DNA from: Pseudomonadota bacterium
GTDB lineage: Bacteria > Desulfobacterota > Desulfobacteria > Desulfobacterales > JAHIVH01
Direction: 5' to 3'
Assembly (NCBI GenBank): GCA_018816735.1
Contig: JAHIVH010000054.1
Coordinates: forward strand, 1 to 64,000
DNA length: 64,000 nucleotides
Positions 1-9,153 of the stretch are shown here, in pieces. Position 1 is the stretch's first letter. Each line of letters begins with the position of its first letter. A model generated the notes under the pieces. That model had not been told where the DNA came from. It did not search any database and saw only the letters and a list, made by a program, of their open reading frames with translations. Both the position numbers and the translations under genes were made by a program.

Positions 1-362
1 AAAAAAATCTCCCCTTGATACTTTCGGTAATGAAAAATCATATCCATCAAAAATACTCATGGGCTGGTGATAAAAAATTGCTTTTTGAGGGGATGTCTAT
101 CTCATAATTACGGGCAGAAATTTACCGTGAAAATCTATGATCATTAAAAAATACTTAAGAAAGAGAAGTAATTAACAGATCGCTGACACTGAAATTCTGG
201 CGGTTAGATCACTAAATGCAGCTTAAACAATTGAAATTATATTGATTTAGTGTACTTTTTCAAAAAGGTTTACATAATCATTCTGATCAGACAGAATAAA
301 TATTTAAAATTTATGTATTTTTAATAAATTTATGACTATTTTTAGTCGAATGAAAAAATTTT
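1..362. other. AT-rich stretch without a gene
   Basis: I see no coding region, RNA gene or convincing repeat here. The DNA is very AT-rich. A small hairpin with arms GACTA and TAGTC at about 334-347 lies just past the stop codon of the minus-strand RES toxin and could act as a weak terminator. Confidence 0.5.
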
Positions 363-827
363 CTAAGAAATATAAAGAGCTAACCTGTTATCAGGTTTGA
401 ATTCTTCCTTTTGATGAATTTTAATTTTCTTAAAGTCTGGATGGCGAGGGTTCACCATGAATATTTTTTCGGCAGGGACAATTGCCGACGGTATTTTTAG
501 TATTAAGGCATCATATGATTCTAACCACTTCGTTCCCTCATCAATAGTAAAATTATGCCATGGAGTGACATTCCAATCATTCGGTAAATAATCCGTATCG
601 AATACCTCCACTTTGTCCTCCGGCACTTCTATAGACAACAATAGCCTGTTATAAAGATCTTTAATATATTGGCAGTGGGCTATCGTTTCAAGAATAGCAA
701 GGGACCGATTCCCCGCTAAATATAATGCTGGCAACCCTTTCTGATTCCAGCGGCCACCAGCTATTTCAGCACCTTTACCACATAAATCATCAGAATGCCA
801 AACTTTTGACATCCGGAATAAAATCAT
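363..827 (-). CDS. RES-domain toxin
   Basis: This 154-residue protein looks like a RES-domain toxin. The family is named for conserved Arg, Glu and Ser residues, and characterised members degrade NAD+. The block from GGRWNQKG through LYLAGNRSLAILETIAH is the typical RES core, and a late segment ending in NPRHPDF also fits the family, whose proteins are about 150-160 residues long. The start codon shares one base with the stop codon of the upstream antitoxin gene (TAATG arrangement), so the two are translationally coupled in the antitoxin-first order usual for RES-Xre pairs. NAD+ depletion as the mode of action is inferred from the family, not visible here. Confidence 0.85.
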   Translation of the reverse strand: MILFRMSKVWHSDDLCGKGAEIAGGRWNQKGLPALYLAGNRSLAILETIAHCQYIKDLYNRLLLSIEVPEDKVEVFDTDYLPNDWNVTPWHNFTIDEGTKWLESYDALILKIPSAIVPAEKIFMVNPRHPDFKKIKIHQKEEFKPDNRLALYIS

Positions 828-1267
828 TAGCCGAACTCACTATATTCTATCCGCGTTAATTCCGACTTTATCAGGTCACGCCCTTTGTGAGTATCCATGA
901 TATCAACTGGCCTTTTATGGTTAAAGTATGCGTTTCCCGTAAATAACCATTCATTTAACCTTTCTTTGTCATTGTCAAATGCCAACAGGCCAATTTTATA
1001 AATTTCCCCTATTTCTATGAACGTTTCACTGACAATTAGCTCTAACGTCTTTTTTTTGTTATCCAGACTTCTTTGTAATGTCCTTACAGATATGGGCAAT
1101 ATCTTTGACCAGGTATTTATAGATAGTTCTGAATATGAAATAAAATTTTTTGCATGGCTGGACGTAAAATTATTACGAATAGTATCAATCAATTCGTTTT
1201 CGTTATGTATGTTTTTTACCATACTTTCAGGCATTTTATACATATTGTGCAAAAAGTCGTATTGCAT
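827..1267 (-). CDS. Xre/MbcA/ParS-type antitoxin (DUF2384-like)
   Basis: This 146-residue protein precedes the RES toxin and overlaps it by one base. It resembles the antitoxins of RES pairs: an N-terminal helical segment, a helix-turn-helix-like part around ILPISVRTLQRSLDNK, and a C-terminal toxin-binding part with EWLFTGNAYFNHKRPVDIMDT. The last of these is the DUF2384/MbcA-type motif in which a short helix is followed by G-x-x-P-x-D. It is expected to neutralise the toxin and repress its own operon. A promoter with possible operator half-sites lies just upstream. The pair has no link to the neighbouring IS remnant beyond adjacency. Confidence 0.82.
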   Translation of the reverse strand: MQYDFLHNMYKMPESMVKNIHNENELIDTIRNNFTSSHAKNFISYSELSINTWSKILPISVRTLQRSLDNKKKTLELIVSETFIEIGEIYKIGLLAFDNDKERLNEWLFTGNAYFNHKRPVDIMDTHKGRDLIKSELTRIEYSEFG

Positions 1268-1291
1268 TTTATTTCCTTTTTTTTGTAAAAA

Positions 1292-1337
1292 GTGACATTT
1301 GGCATATATATTAACGTCATTTGTCCGTTTAAGTCAA
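1292..1337 (-). promoter_or_regulatory. Candidate promoter and operator of the RES-Xre operon
   Basis: On the minus strand a -35-like TTGACT (about 1332-1337) is followed after 18 bases by a -10-like TAATAT (1308-1313). The spacer and the region after the -10 hold two CAAATG-containing half-sites (ACAAATGACG and CCAAATGTCA) in direct orientation, a sensible place for autorepression by the antitoxin. This rests on reading the sequence only. Confidence 0.45.
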
Positions 1338-1402
1338 CTGTTTTTATTGCCCATCAAAGTTTCAGAAAATGTAAATGGAAGGAGATCAGAATGAATGTGT
1401 GT

Positions 1403-2196
1403 TGTCGCAAAAAATATAACAAGGTCGAACTTTTCTTCAGTTCCTGAAACTATGCGGCCAAAGAATAGAATATTTCTGCCGGAGTTTGCCCACAGTTATT
1501 CCGGTTTTCCATCTGGCCTTTCCGGATCATTCGGACAAGCTCAATTACTCTGAGTGTTACACTGGCAGCATAAAATTCTTTAAATCCAAGCATAGGCCTT
1601 GTGATTCGTTTGATGAAACGATGGTCCTGCTCTACGATATTATTCAAGTACTTTATTTGCCGGATATCAATGTCTGTTTTGTTTTCAGCGTTGTATTCCT
1701 CAATAGCAACCTTGTTCGATCCGCTCTTATCAATCGTAATTTTTTCTGGCAAACCGTTATTTTCAATGGCTTTCACAAAAAATCGTTTGGCTGCTTTCTT
1801 GTGCCGTTTCTTTGTAAGCAGGAAATTAATGGTGTTGTTCTCTTTATCCACGGCCCTGTATAAATAACATTATTTCCCTTTGACCTTTATATATGTCTCA
1901 TCCATTCGCCAACTTTTACCAACGGGCTTTTTCTTTTTCCTGAAGGCATCTTCCATCATTTCTGTATATGTGACAACCCAGCGTTGAACCGTTGAATGGT
2001 CAACATCTACTCCACGCTCATTCATTAATTCTTCAATATCCCTGTAAACTCAATGAATATCGCAAATCAGTAAAACAGCTTGCAGAATAATACATGTCGG
2101 AAAATGGGTCCCTTTCAAACGATCTTGATTCATCTGATATCCTGTGTAAATGTAAAATTCATATCAGATAGCGCGCGTCAAGTAAAGTTCGCGACA
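1403..2196 (-). mobile_element. Decayed IS6-family insertion sequence
   Basis: The element holds a broken IS6-type transposase reading frame. Its likely ends carry the short inverted match TGTCGCAA at 1403-1410 and, on the other strand, TGTCGCGAA at 2188-2196. The resulting size, about 794 bp, matches the roughly 0.8 kb usual for IS6 elements. I could not find a target-site duplication, so the exact ends are uncertain. Confidence 0.55.
1450..2133 (-). pseudogene. IS6-family transposase with two in-frame stop codons
   Basis: Reading the minus strand from ATG at 2133 gives a protein beginning MNQDRLKGTHFP and continuing through VYRDIEELMNERGVDVDHS, QRWV, KSWRMDETYIKVKGK, CYLYRAVDKENNTINFLL and LGFKEFYAASVTL. 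This is the whole DDE transposase of the IS6 family, with the first Asp in RMDETYIKVKG. The single frame is interrupted by TGA at 2050-2052, where the family normally has a residue before YRDIEELM, and by TAA at 1870-1872, where the family has Trp or a similar residue before YLYRA. There is no length change, so it looks recently inactivated by point mutation. An intact copy elsewhere would be needed to mobilise it. Confidence 0.85.
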
Positions 2197-2418
2197 GAAA
2201 CGTTTTTACCCCTACGGGCAAAGTGAAGGAAAAGCCAGTCGTTCCATGGTATCCCTGTAGGTGTCCGCCTTCATCACAGCATATCAGTCTTTCAGGAGCG
2301 TTTAAAATATTTTCAATGATTACGGAGTATTACGTTTCTTGTTTTTTCGGCTTAATTCTTGCGGTAATATAATCTCAGATGTGCTCTTTCACTTCACATC
2401 TATATAGATGGAGACGAC

Positions 2419-3045
2419 ATGCAGTTAAATGATAATATACCTGCCCGAATTCTGATTGTTGAAGATGAACCCGCCGTGTCGAAGGTCATGCAGCTCAGAT
2501 TGGAGAGTTTCGGCCATGTGGTATGCGAAATTTTCCCCTCCGGTGATGAGGCGGTAGCAGCAATGGAAAAATCGCAGCCAGATCTCGTGATTATGGACAT
2601 AAAAATAAAAGGTGGAATGGATGGCATCGAAACCGCCGCCGTCATCCGTGCCCGTTATGAGGTGCCCATTATATTTCTTACTTCATTTGCCGATGACAAG
2701 CTTCTCAAAAGGGCAAAGGCAACCGAACCTTTTGACTATATCATCAAACCCTATGAAGGCAAACAACTGCATATAGCTGTGGAAATGGCTCTCTACAAAC
2801 ACCGGGTGGACCGGGAGAGACGTCAATTGATCGCGGAGTTACAAGATGCGCTGGCAAAGGTTAAAAAGCTGAGCGGTCTGCTCCCCATCTGCGCTTCCTG
2901 TAAAAAAATACGAGATGACAGCGGGTACTGGGATCAGGTGGATGCTTACATCCAGAAACATTCGGAAGCAGAGTTCACCCACAGCATTTGCCCTGAATGC
3001 ATGAAAAAACTTTATCCGGAGCTCTCCTTTGGACCTTCCAAATAA
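2419..3045 (+). CDS. Response regulator with C-terminal four-cysteine module
   Basis: This 208-residue protein starts with a CheY-type receiver domain (about residues 10-125): ILIVEDEP carries the acidic pair, Asp60 in VIMDIKIKG is the likely phosphorylation site, and FLTSFAD and YIIKPYE give the conserved Thr/Ser and Lys. A short coiled coil (about 130-152) leads to a tail with LLPICASCKKIRDD, FTHSICPECMKKLYPE, i.e. two CxxC pairs. No DNA-binding or enzymatic output domain is present, so the tail is probably the output or interaction part. The same tail ends the HAMP sensor at 9154-10599. The start has a good GGAGACGAC ribosome site. It lies 190 bases upstream of the giant STAND-type gene on the same strand. 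Confidence 0.88.
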   Translation: MQLNDNIPARILIVEDEPAVSKVMQLRLESFGHVVCEIFPSGDEAVAAMEKSQPDLVIMDIKIKGGMDGIETAAVIRARYEVPIIFLTSFADDKLLKRAKATEPFDYIIKPYEGKQLHIAVEMALYKHRVDRERRQLIAELQDALAKVKKLSGLLPICASCKKIRDDSGYWDQVDAYIQKHSEAEFTHSICPECMKKLYPELSFGPSK

Positions 3046-3233
3046 CAAAAATGCTTGAAAAATTAAAATTTAAACGTATAATCAACCCATTCTAAAGCCT
3101 TGCTTGGTTCGAACCCTATTCGTATTTGGTACGCGACCTATTTGAAGTTGTAATTCTTCCGAAATGATAAAAAAGATTATCTGTATCATGTCCAATTATA
3201 AATGGCTGAATTCGTTATACGGGCAGATAGACA

Positions 3234-6200
3234 ATGGCAAAGATCACTCCTGTTTCACCATGGCGAAGCGTTCCTGTTTTCATTACAGGAACATTCAGGG
3301 ATATGCACGCTGAACGGGATTATTTGATCAAGCATATCTTCCCCGAATTGGAAGAACGACTACAGGAGCGCCGGCTGAACCTGGAGGTGATCGATTTGCG
3401 CTGGGGTGTTGAAACCGTATCGATCGAAGCTGAAAATCAAAAGGAAATAGAGATCTTGCGCGTCTGCCTGGATGAAATTGATCGCAGCCGCCCCTTGCAA
3501 ATTATCCTGTTGGGAGATCGCTATGGTTGGATTCCACCGCCTGAGCGAACCGAAGCAGCGATTCGCGAAAAAGGGATTGCCATTGAAGATAAACAGATCA
3601 GCGTTACAGCCTTGGAAATCGAATTTGGTGCCTTTGCAGGTGATCCTTCGCAAAGGCGTTGTTTTATCTACAACCGCGACCCCTTACCCTATACATCCAT
3701 GCCGCCTGAAGACCGAAGCCTATTCAGCGATTCCCAGTCCGGCCATATGGTCGAGGCTGAGCAGCTCAAGACGCTGAAGAAAAGACTGAAAGATGCTTTT
3801 CCAAATCGTTTTCGCAGCTATCGTGCAAACTGGGATGCAGGCCAGAAAAGGCTCACCAATCTCGAAGATTTGGGACAGATGGTATTGGACGACCTGTGGT
3901 CAGAAATTGACACCCTTACCCAACCTTTTGAGCAGATGGGTGATTCGACCTTGAAAGCTCACCAGAAGGAACAGACAAATGATTTTATCGGCCAGCAAAT
4001 CCGGGATTTTGTGGGCCGTGAATCAACTATCAATGAACTTAAAGCATTTGCATTGTCACCGCGCACACCTCAAACCGATTGGGGGATTTTAGTCGTTTCA
4101 GGCCCAGGCACGGGCAAGAGTGCGCTTTTTGCCAGACTTTATAACGAATTGATCAGGGAAGATGTATTGCTTATCGCCCATACCGTAGGTGTGGGTGACC
4201 GCGGAGACGCCATTGATGCAATTTTGCAGCACTGGATAGCGCAGATCAGCCGGTCTGAAGGATTGAGTATCAATCTGCCCGATACTGTCAATGGTCACAG
4301 GCTGGATGAGGTCTTTGCCTATTACCTCACCAAGGCGGCTGAGAATAAATCTGTCATCCTGATGGTAGACGGGCTTGACCAGTTTGCAAGCGCAGATCGG
4401 GGGCGGTCCTTGAACTGGCTTCCCTGGCATTGGCCTGAAAATACGCATTTCATCGGCATGATCCGGTCCGGTGAAACGCTGGACAGGCTCAAACAAAGAA
4501 CCGGTTTGCGGGAATATGAACTGCCCTTGCTCACACCGGATGAAAGCGCCCAAATCGCAGAGTTAATCTGCCAGCGCTACCATCGACGCATGGACAAAAG
4601 TGTATTGCAGATTCTGGTGCAGAACCCGTCAGCCGGTAACCCGCTATGGCTGAACCTCGCGCTTACAAAGCTGAACCTGCTTGATATGGATGCGTTTGAA
4701 AAAATGGAAACCGTTTATAGCGGGACAGCGGAACAGCGGCTTCAAAAGCTCCTGATAGATACTGTCAGGCAGTTTCCACCGGATATTGCCGCCATGTATG
4801 ACTGGTTTTTAGAAGATACAGAAGCGATCAATGGCCGTATAGCCCGGGCATTTGTCACTTGCATCGCATTGAGCCGTTCGGGTTGGCGCAAACAGGATTT
4901 TCAGGGAATCATTGCCCGATTGACCGATCGAACCTGGTCGGATCTTGTCTTTGCACGCTTGCGCCGATCGATGAGGGGGCATCTTTTTCAACACGGCCTT
5001 CAAGCCCGGTGGGATTTCGTTCATCCGCAAATGCGGCAGATGGCTATCTGGAAATATGCCTCAAATGAGCAGGAACGGATTGCCGGGCACAGGTCAATAG
5101 CCGGTTACCTTGAAACCTGCGATCTCGAGGATCCCCTGCGTAGCAGTGAGCTGGTCTACCATTATATCATGGCTCAGGACCAAAGACGTGCGGCCGGATA
5201 TCTTGCCGGTGCTCATGGGATGGATGAAAGGCAGACTGCGGCTCAAACCCTTCTGGAATTCCTGCTGAATGATCCAAGGCAACAGGAAGACAGGATGGCC
5301 TGGGTCGTTTCCATGGTAAACCAAAAAGATCTCTCGCTCGATCAGCAGGTCATCCTTGCGAAACGTCTTGAAACCGATCTGGGTGATGAAATGGCCCATG
5401 CCGGCTTAGTCAAAGAGCAGATCAATTTCTTCACAGGCATCAAGGGCTTCTGGGAACGTCTTTCTGGCAGCGCATTCGATGATCGCAACCGGCAAGGACA
5501 TCTGGCACATACATTGCTGAAAATGGGAGTGTTGCAGAAAGAAATGGGGGATTTGAAAAGTGCTGCAGAGAGTTTGACCGCAGGTGTCAGAATCGTTTCT
5601 GATCCGGCCCTGGCTGCAGATGACTGGAAAGCGATGGCCGCCCTGTTGCACCGTTCTTTGGCTGAAGTTCTGGTCGCATCGGGTAAAATTACAGATGCCC
5701 ATTGGATCTATACCCGGGTCATGGCCTATCCTGTCAATGAGATGACACTGGCCGATCAGGCGTACTTCATGCTTTTGATGGCCTATTCTTCGCTGACGAT
5801 GGGACATGCAAATGCCGCTGTCAGCAGTTACCAAAATGCATTTGAGCGGCTGGAAAAAATTGCCCGTATCGCCCCCTTGGTCACCGAGGAGGTCCGCCGT
5901 GAAATGGGTCTGCTCAAAGCCCGCTTGAGCCAGGCCAAACGTTTGGTGGGAGACCTGAATTCAGCGTTCACCGTCATTCAAGAAGCCATTCAAATCGGCG
6001 AAGATCTGGTTGGCAAAGCCCCTTCCAGAAGAGACCGCCTCTTTGATCTTGGCTACTATCACTTGTGGTGTTCCGATGTATTGGAAGAATATGGTGAAGT
6101 CTGCGGCAGCTTTAACGCCTCGCTGGAAAGCAGCCATAAGGGATTTGAAATTTTATCCCGGCTCGCGCAAAGAGATCCCCAAAATCAATCTTTAAGCCAA

Positions 6201-8768
6201 GGCGTGAGGGAGGCAAAAGACCGCATCACGAGACTGCAGTCACGAATGGACACCCCATTAAAAACGAAAACCGGCAAGGCTGAACCTGCATGCGATGATA
6301 CAATCTTTAAAACCAACCTGTTTTTTAAAGTTCCATTTAAGGCGATTTCGACGACGACAGAAGATGCGTTTGTGGCGGATCTCAAAGCCAAGGCACCGGA
6401 ACGATTCGCCGCCTGGCAAACATCTGTCTTATCCGGTCCGGCCACCGGCGATTGGATACTGCGTGTTGACACGGGCCAATTGGGATCAAAACGAATATTT
6501 AAGACCAAAGATCTTGAAAAAAATGAAGATGGTTCCTACCCTATCAGTCTTGGCCAGGGCGAGGAGCTGCTGCGGCCCTTGGCGGAGAAAGGCGATGTTG
6601 ATGCCCAAATGCGTCTCGGGAAACTGTTCTATGCTGGCAACTCATCCAAAGTAGATCAACAGCAGGCTATCAAATGGTTTCAACTGGCGGCCGACCAGAA
6701 AGTGGCCGAGGCCGACTACTACCTGGGAAACATTTATGCGAGGCACGAAACCGGCCTGAAAGATCGGCAAAAAGCCTTTGCTCACATGCTTTTGGCGGCT
6801 GAAAGCGGATTGGCCAATGCTCAGTATTATGTCGGCAATTATTATTCAACAGGGTTTGGCATATCGCCAGATAACCATAGGGCTATCCTCTGGTACCGAA
6901 AGGCAGCGGCGCAATCGCATGCCGGAGCCATGTGTATTTTGGGTTTTTCCTACCTGAACGGCCGCGACGTTCCAAAGGACATTCTGCAAGCTGTCGCGTG
7001 GATTCGGAAAGCTGCTGAACTAGATTGGCCAGATGCCTGCTACACGCTGGCCCAGTTTTACCTTGAAGGCAATGGCGTTCAAAAAAGCATTGAGGTCGCC
7101 ACCAAATGGTTTCGTAAAGCTGCTTTGCACGGTCATAAGCAGGCTCACTTTCAATTGGGAGCAATATACACCCATGAGGCAGACTATGTTCAGGCAAGCT
7201 TGAGTCTGAATGAAGCTGCAAAACAGAATCTTCCGGAGGCTCAGTATGGCCTTGGCTGGCTTTACCTGAAGGGCCAGGGCGTTCAAAAGGATGTGAATAA
7301 GGGGATCGGATGGATTGAAAAAGCAGCTGAACAGGATTTTGCTGCCGCCCAACACGATTTGGGGGTCATCTATTCAAAGGGAGAGCTTATTCCCGGAGAT
7401 CCCCACAAAGCGGTTTATTGGTTTGAAAGAGCAGCCTCGCAGGAATTTGCCGAAGCAAAGTATCGTCTGGGGTGGCTTTTTTTAAGGGACAATCCGGTTG
7501 AAGAAAATATCACAAAAGGCCTTGGCTGGTTAAAGAAGGCTGCAGACCAAGGTCTTTCGACTGCGCAATATGATTTGGGGGTGATCTTTGCAGAGCCCGT
7601 GTTTGTAAAAAAAGACATTCACGCCGCTTTCCAGTGGTATACCAAGGCTGCAGACCAAGGCCTGGCTGTAGCGCAGCATAATCTGGCTTACTTTTACCTC
7701 AATGGTACGGGCGTGGAGAAAAATGTTGTCAAAGGCTTTGAATGGCTCAGGCGGGCAGCAGAGCAAGGTCTGGCCGATTCGCAGTATGATCTGGGCATTT
7801 TTTATTCACAGGGGACATATGGTGATAGGGATGCGGCACTGGGTGCCGCATGGTTTGAAAAGGCTGCTCAGCAGGAAATGCCCCTGGCGATGTATAACCT
7901 TTCGCAGCTCTATTTAACCGGCAATGGTGTTGAAAAAGACAAAGACCTGGCCATGAGGTGGCTTAAAAAAGCAGCGGAAAAAAAATTTTTCCCTGCATGG
8001 CAAATGCTCATGCAATTGGGTAAAAAAGACGATGAAGACAGCATGTCATCCTACCAATGGGCTGCTGAAAAAGGAGAACCCATGGCGCAATTCAAGATGG
8101 GGGTTCATTATCACAAGAAAAACAATCCAGAAGCTTTCAAACAAGCCGCCTATTGGTACTGCAGAGCCGCAGAACAGGATTTGCCTGAAGCACAATACAA
8201 TTTGGGATATCTGTATCTGGAGGGCCAGGGGATGGCAAAGGATGTGGAAAGCGGAATCCGCTGGATTAAAAAAGCTGCCAATCAGGGTTTCACGATGGCT
8301 CAATACGAATTGGGGGCATTTTACCAAGCGGGCCTTTTTGTGAAACAGGATTTTCAAAGCGCTTTTGACTGGTTTAAAAAAGCAGCGGAAAAGGATAGTA
8401 TCGAGGCGCAATATAATTTGGGTTACCTCTACCTGGAGGGTAAGGGAACCGGTAAGAATCCTGAAACAGCCGTTCAATGGATCGAAAAGGCGGCCCATAA
8501 GGGGCTGGCCAATGCGCAGTACGATATGGGCGTTTTTTATTTTGAAGGAACGTCTGTTCCCAGAAACTATCCATTGGCGATCCAGTGGTATCAACTGGCA
8601 GCGAGACAGGGATTCCCTGCCGCCATGCATAATCTGGCTCATATGTATTTAAATGGCCAGGGTATTCCCGCAGATAAAGACAAGGCGATGGAATGGTTTC
8701 AGAAGGCAGCTGCTTTGGCATTTTTGCCATCTAAGATGGAACTCGCAAAAAAAAAGGATAATCATTGA
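3234..8768 (+). CDS. Giant DUF4062 / STAND-type NTPase / Sel1-repeat protein
   Basis: This 1844-residue protein has three parts. The N-terminus (about 1-220) matches DUF4062 (VPVFITGTFRDMHAERDYL, VIDLRWGV, ILLGDRYGWIPP), seen in bacterial and animal (TEP1/NPHP3-like) multidomain proteins. Next comes a STAND/NACHT-like NTPase with Walker A GPGTGKSA at about 290-297 and Walker B-like VILMVDGLDQF at about 373-383, then a helical region with TPR-like segments (about 540-1010). The C-terminus (about 1120-1835) carries some 20 Sel1-like repeats, mostly ending in KAA. Such proteins are usually ligand-triggered signalling or defence switches; the effector would have to be the DUF4062 part. No obvious partner gene is fused; a receiver-domain gene lies just upstream. 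No signal peptide is seen, so it is probably cytoplasmic. The actual role is unknown. Confidence 0.85.
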   Translation: MAKITPVSPWRSVPVFITGTFRDMHAERDYLIKHIFPELEERLQERRLNLEVIDLRWGVETVSIEAENQKEIEILRVCLDEIDRSRPLQIILLGDRYGWIPPPERTEAAIREKGIAIEDKQISVTALEIEFGAFAGDPSQRRCFIYNRDPLPYTSMPPEDRSLFSDSQSGHMVEAEQLKTLKKRLKDAFPNRFRSYRANWDAGQKRLTNLEDLGQMVLDDLWSEIDTLTQPFEQMGDSTLKAHQKEQTNDFIGQQIRDFVGRESTINELKAFALSPRTPQTDWGILVVSGPGTGKSALFARLYNELIREDVLLIAHTVGVGDRGDAIDAILQHWIAQISRSEGLSINLPDTVNGHRLDEVFAYYLTKAAENKSVILMVDGLDQFASADRGRSLNWLPWHWPENTHFIGMIRSGETLDRLKQRTGLREYELPLLTPDESAQIAELICQRYHRRMDKSVLQILVQNPSAGNPLWLNLALTKLNLLDMDAFEKMETVYSGTAEQRLQKLLIDTVRQFPPDIAAMYDWFLEDTEAINGRIARAFVTCIALSRSGWRKQDFQGIIARLTDRTWSDLVFARLRRSMRGHLFQHGLQARWDFVHPQMRQMAIWKYASNEQERIAGHRSIAGYLETCDLEDPLRSSELVYHYIMAQDQRRAAGYLAGAHGMDERQTAAQTLLEFLLNDPRQQEDRMAWVVSMVNQKDLSLDQQVILAKRLETDLGDEMAHAGLVKEQINFFTGIKGFWERLSGSAFDDRNRQGHLAHTLLKMGVLQKEMGDLKSAAESLTAGVRIVSDPALAADDWKAMAALLHRSLAEVLVASGKITDAHWIYTRVMAYPVNEMTLADQAYFMLLMAYSSLTMGHANAAVSSYQNAFERLEKIARIAPLVTEEVRREMGLLKARLSQAKRLVGDLNSAFTVIQEAIQIGEDLVGKAPSRRDRLFDLGYYHLWCSDVLEEYGEVCGSFNASLESSHKGFEILSRLAQRDPQNQSLSQGVREAKDRITRLQSRMDTPLKTKTGKAEPACDDTIFKTNLFFKVPFKAISTTTEDAFVADLKAKAPERFAAWQTSVLSGPATGDWILRVDTGQLGSKRIFKTKDLEKNEDGSYPISLGQGEELLRPLAEKGDVDAQMRLGKLFYAGNSSKVDQQQAIKWFQLAADQKVAEADYYLGNIYARHETGLKDRQKAFAHMLLAAESGLANAQYYVGNYYSTGFGISPDNHRAILWYRKAAAQSHAGAMCILGFSYLNGRDVPKDILQAVAWIRKAAELDWPDACYTLAQFYLEGNGVQKSIEVATKWFRKAALHGHKQAHFQLGAIYTHEADYVQASLSLNEAAKQNLPEAQYGLGWLYLKGQGVQKDVNKGIGWIEKAAEQDFAAAQHDLGVIYSKGELIPGDPHKAVYWFERAASQEFAEAKYRLGWLFLRDNPVEENITKGLGWLKKAADQGLSTAQYDLGVIFAEPVFVKKDIHAAFQWYTKAADQGLAVAQHNLAYFYLNGTGVEKNVVKGFEWLRRAAEQGLADSQYDLGIFYSQGTYGDRDAALGAAWFEKAAQQEMPLAMYNLSQLYLTGNGVEKDKDLAMRWLKKAAEKKFFPAWQMLMQLGKKDDEDSMSSYQWAAEKGEPMAQFKMGVHYHKKNNPEAFKQAAYWYCRAAEQDLPEAQYNLGYLYLEGQGMAKDVESGIRWIKKAANQGFTMAQYELGAFYQAGLFVKQDFQSAFDWFKKAAEKDSIEAQYNLGYLYLEGKGTGKNPETAVQWIEKAAHKGLANAQYDMGVFYFEGTSVPRNYPLAIQWYQLAARQGFPAAMHNLAHMYLNGQGIPADKDKAMEWFQKAAALAFLPSKMELAKKKDNH
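6590..8745 (+). repeat. Tandem Sel1-repeat coding array
   Basis: About twenty 33-38-residue repeats are encoded in tandem. From the seventh on they alternate between two types: one of the form LGYLYLEGQG...GIRWIKKAA and one of the form LGVIY...FQWYTKAA. This suggests growth by duplication of a unit of about 72 codons. It is a protein-level repeat, not a CRISPR array or noncoding satellite. Confidence 0.8.
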
Positions 8769-9153
8769 TTCAATGCCATTATGATGAAATATGGATTTGT
8801 TGAAAACTGTCCGGAAGCTGATGACGGGAATGAGCCATAAAAAATAATTGAAATAAAATGGGATTCGTTTTATAAGAGAGAGAATTCAATAGAGATTCAA
8901 TGCATAATGCAGCACATATAAAGAGTTTTCATTCAGTATTGCCAAAGTCTTACCAGAGATCGCTTTTACGCCAAACCCGCTGGAATGAAATCGGTGTCTT
9001 CATGCCGCTTTTTTAAAAAAAAACGAGCTTGACTGTTAAAAGCAAAATTGCCGCTGCATCAGAACCGGACTTGTTTTTTTTTTGTAGCCCCAACTCACTC
9101 AGTGATTGTGTTTAATCCTATTCAAAATATAATTGGATTCAGGGAAAAGTACT
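8769..9153. other. Intergenic region, no gene seen
   Basis: This 385-base gap between the giant gene and the HAMP sensor holds no convincing gene, RNA or strong hairpin. It presumably contains the sensor gene's promoter, which I cannot place. Confidence 0.5.

Noticed and set aside
1486-1863. A plus-strand frame of 125 residues over the IS remnant
   Set aside because: It is antisense to the clearly recognisable transposase.
2050-2052. TGA in the IS6 transposase as another selenocysteine
   Set aside because: The position is not catalytic, a second stop (TAA at 1870) follows, and no suitable hairpin was seen; it is a decayed gene.
4098-4553. A 151-residue minus-strand frame opposite the NTPase domain
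   Set aside because: It lies entirely opposite a well-supported gene, with no similarity to a known protein.
8046-8642. A 198-residue reading frame on the minus strand inside the giant gene
   Set aside because: It is the shadow of the repetitive Sel1 coding sequence and has no ribosome site or recognisable domain.
6590-8745. Tandem repeats as a CRISPR or satellite array
   Set aside because: Repeats are about 108 bases, diverged at DNA level and conserved as Sel1 protein repeats in one long frame.
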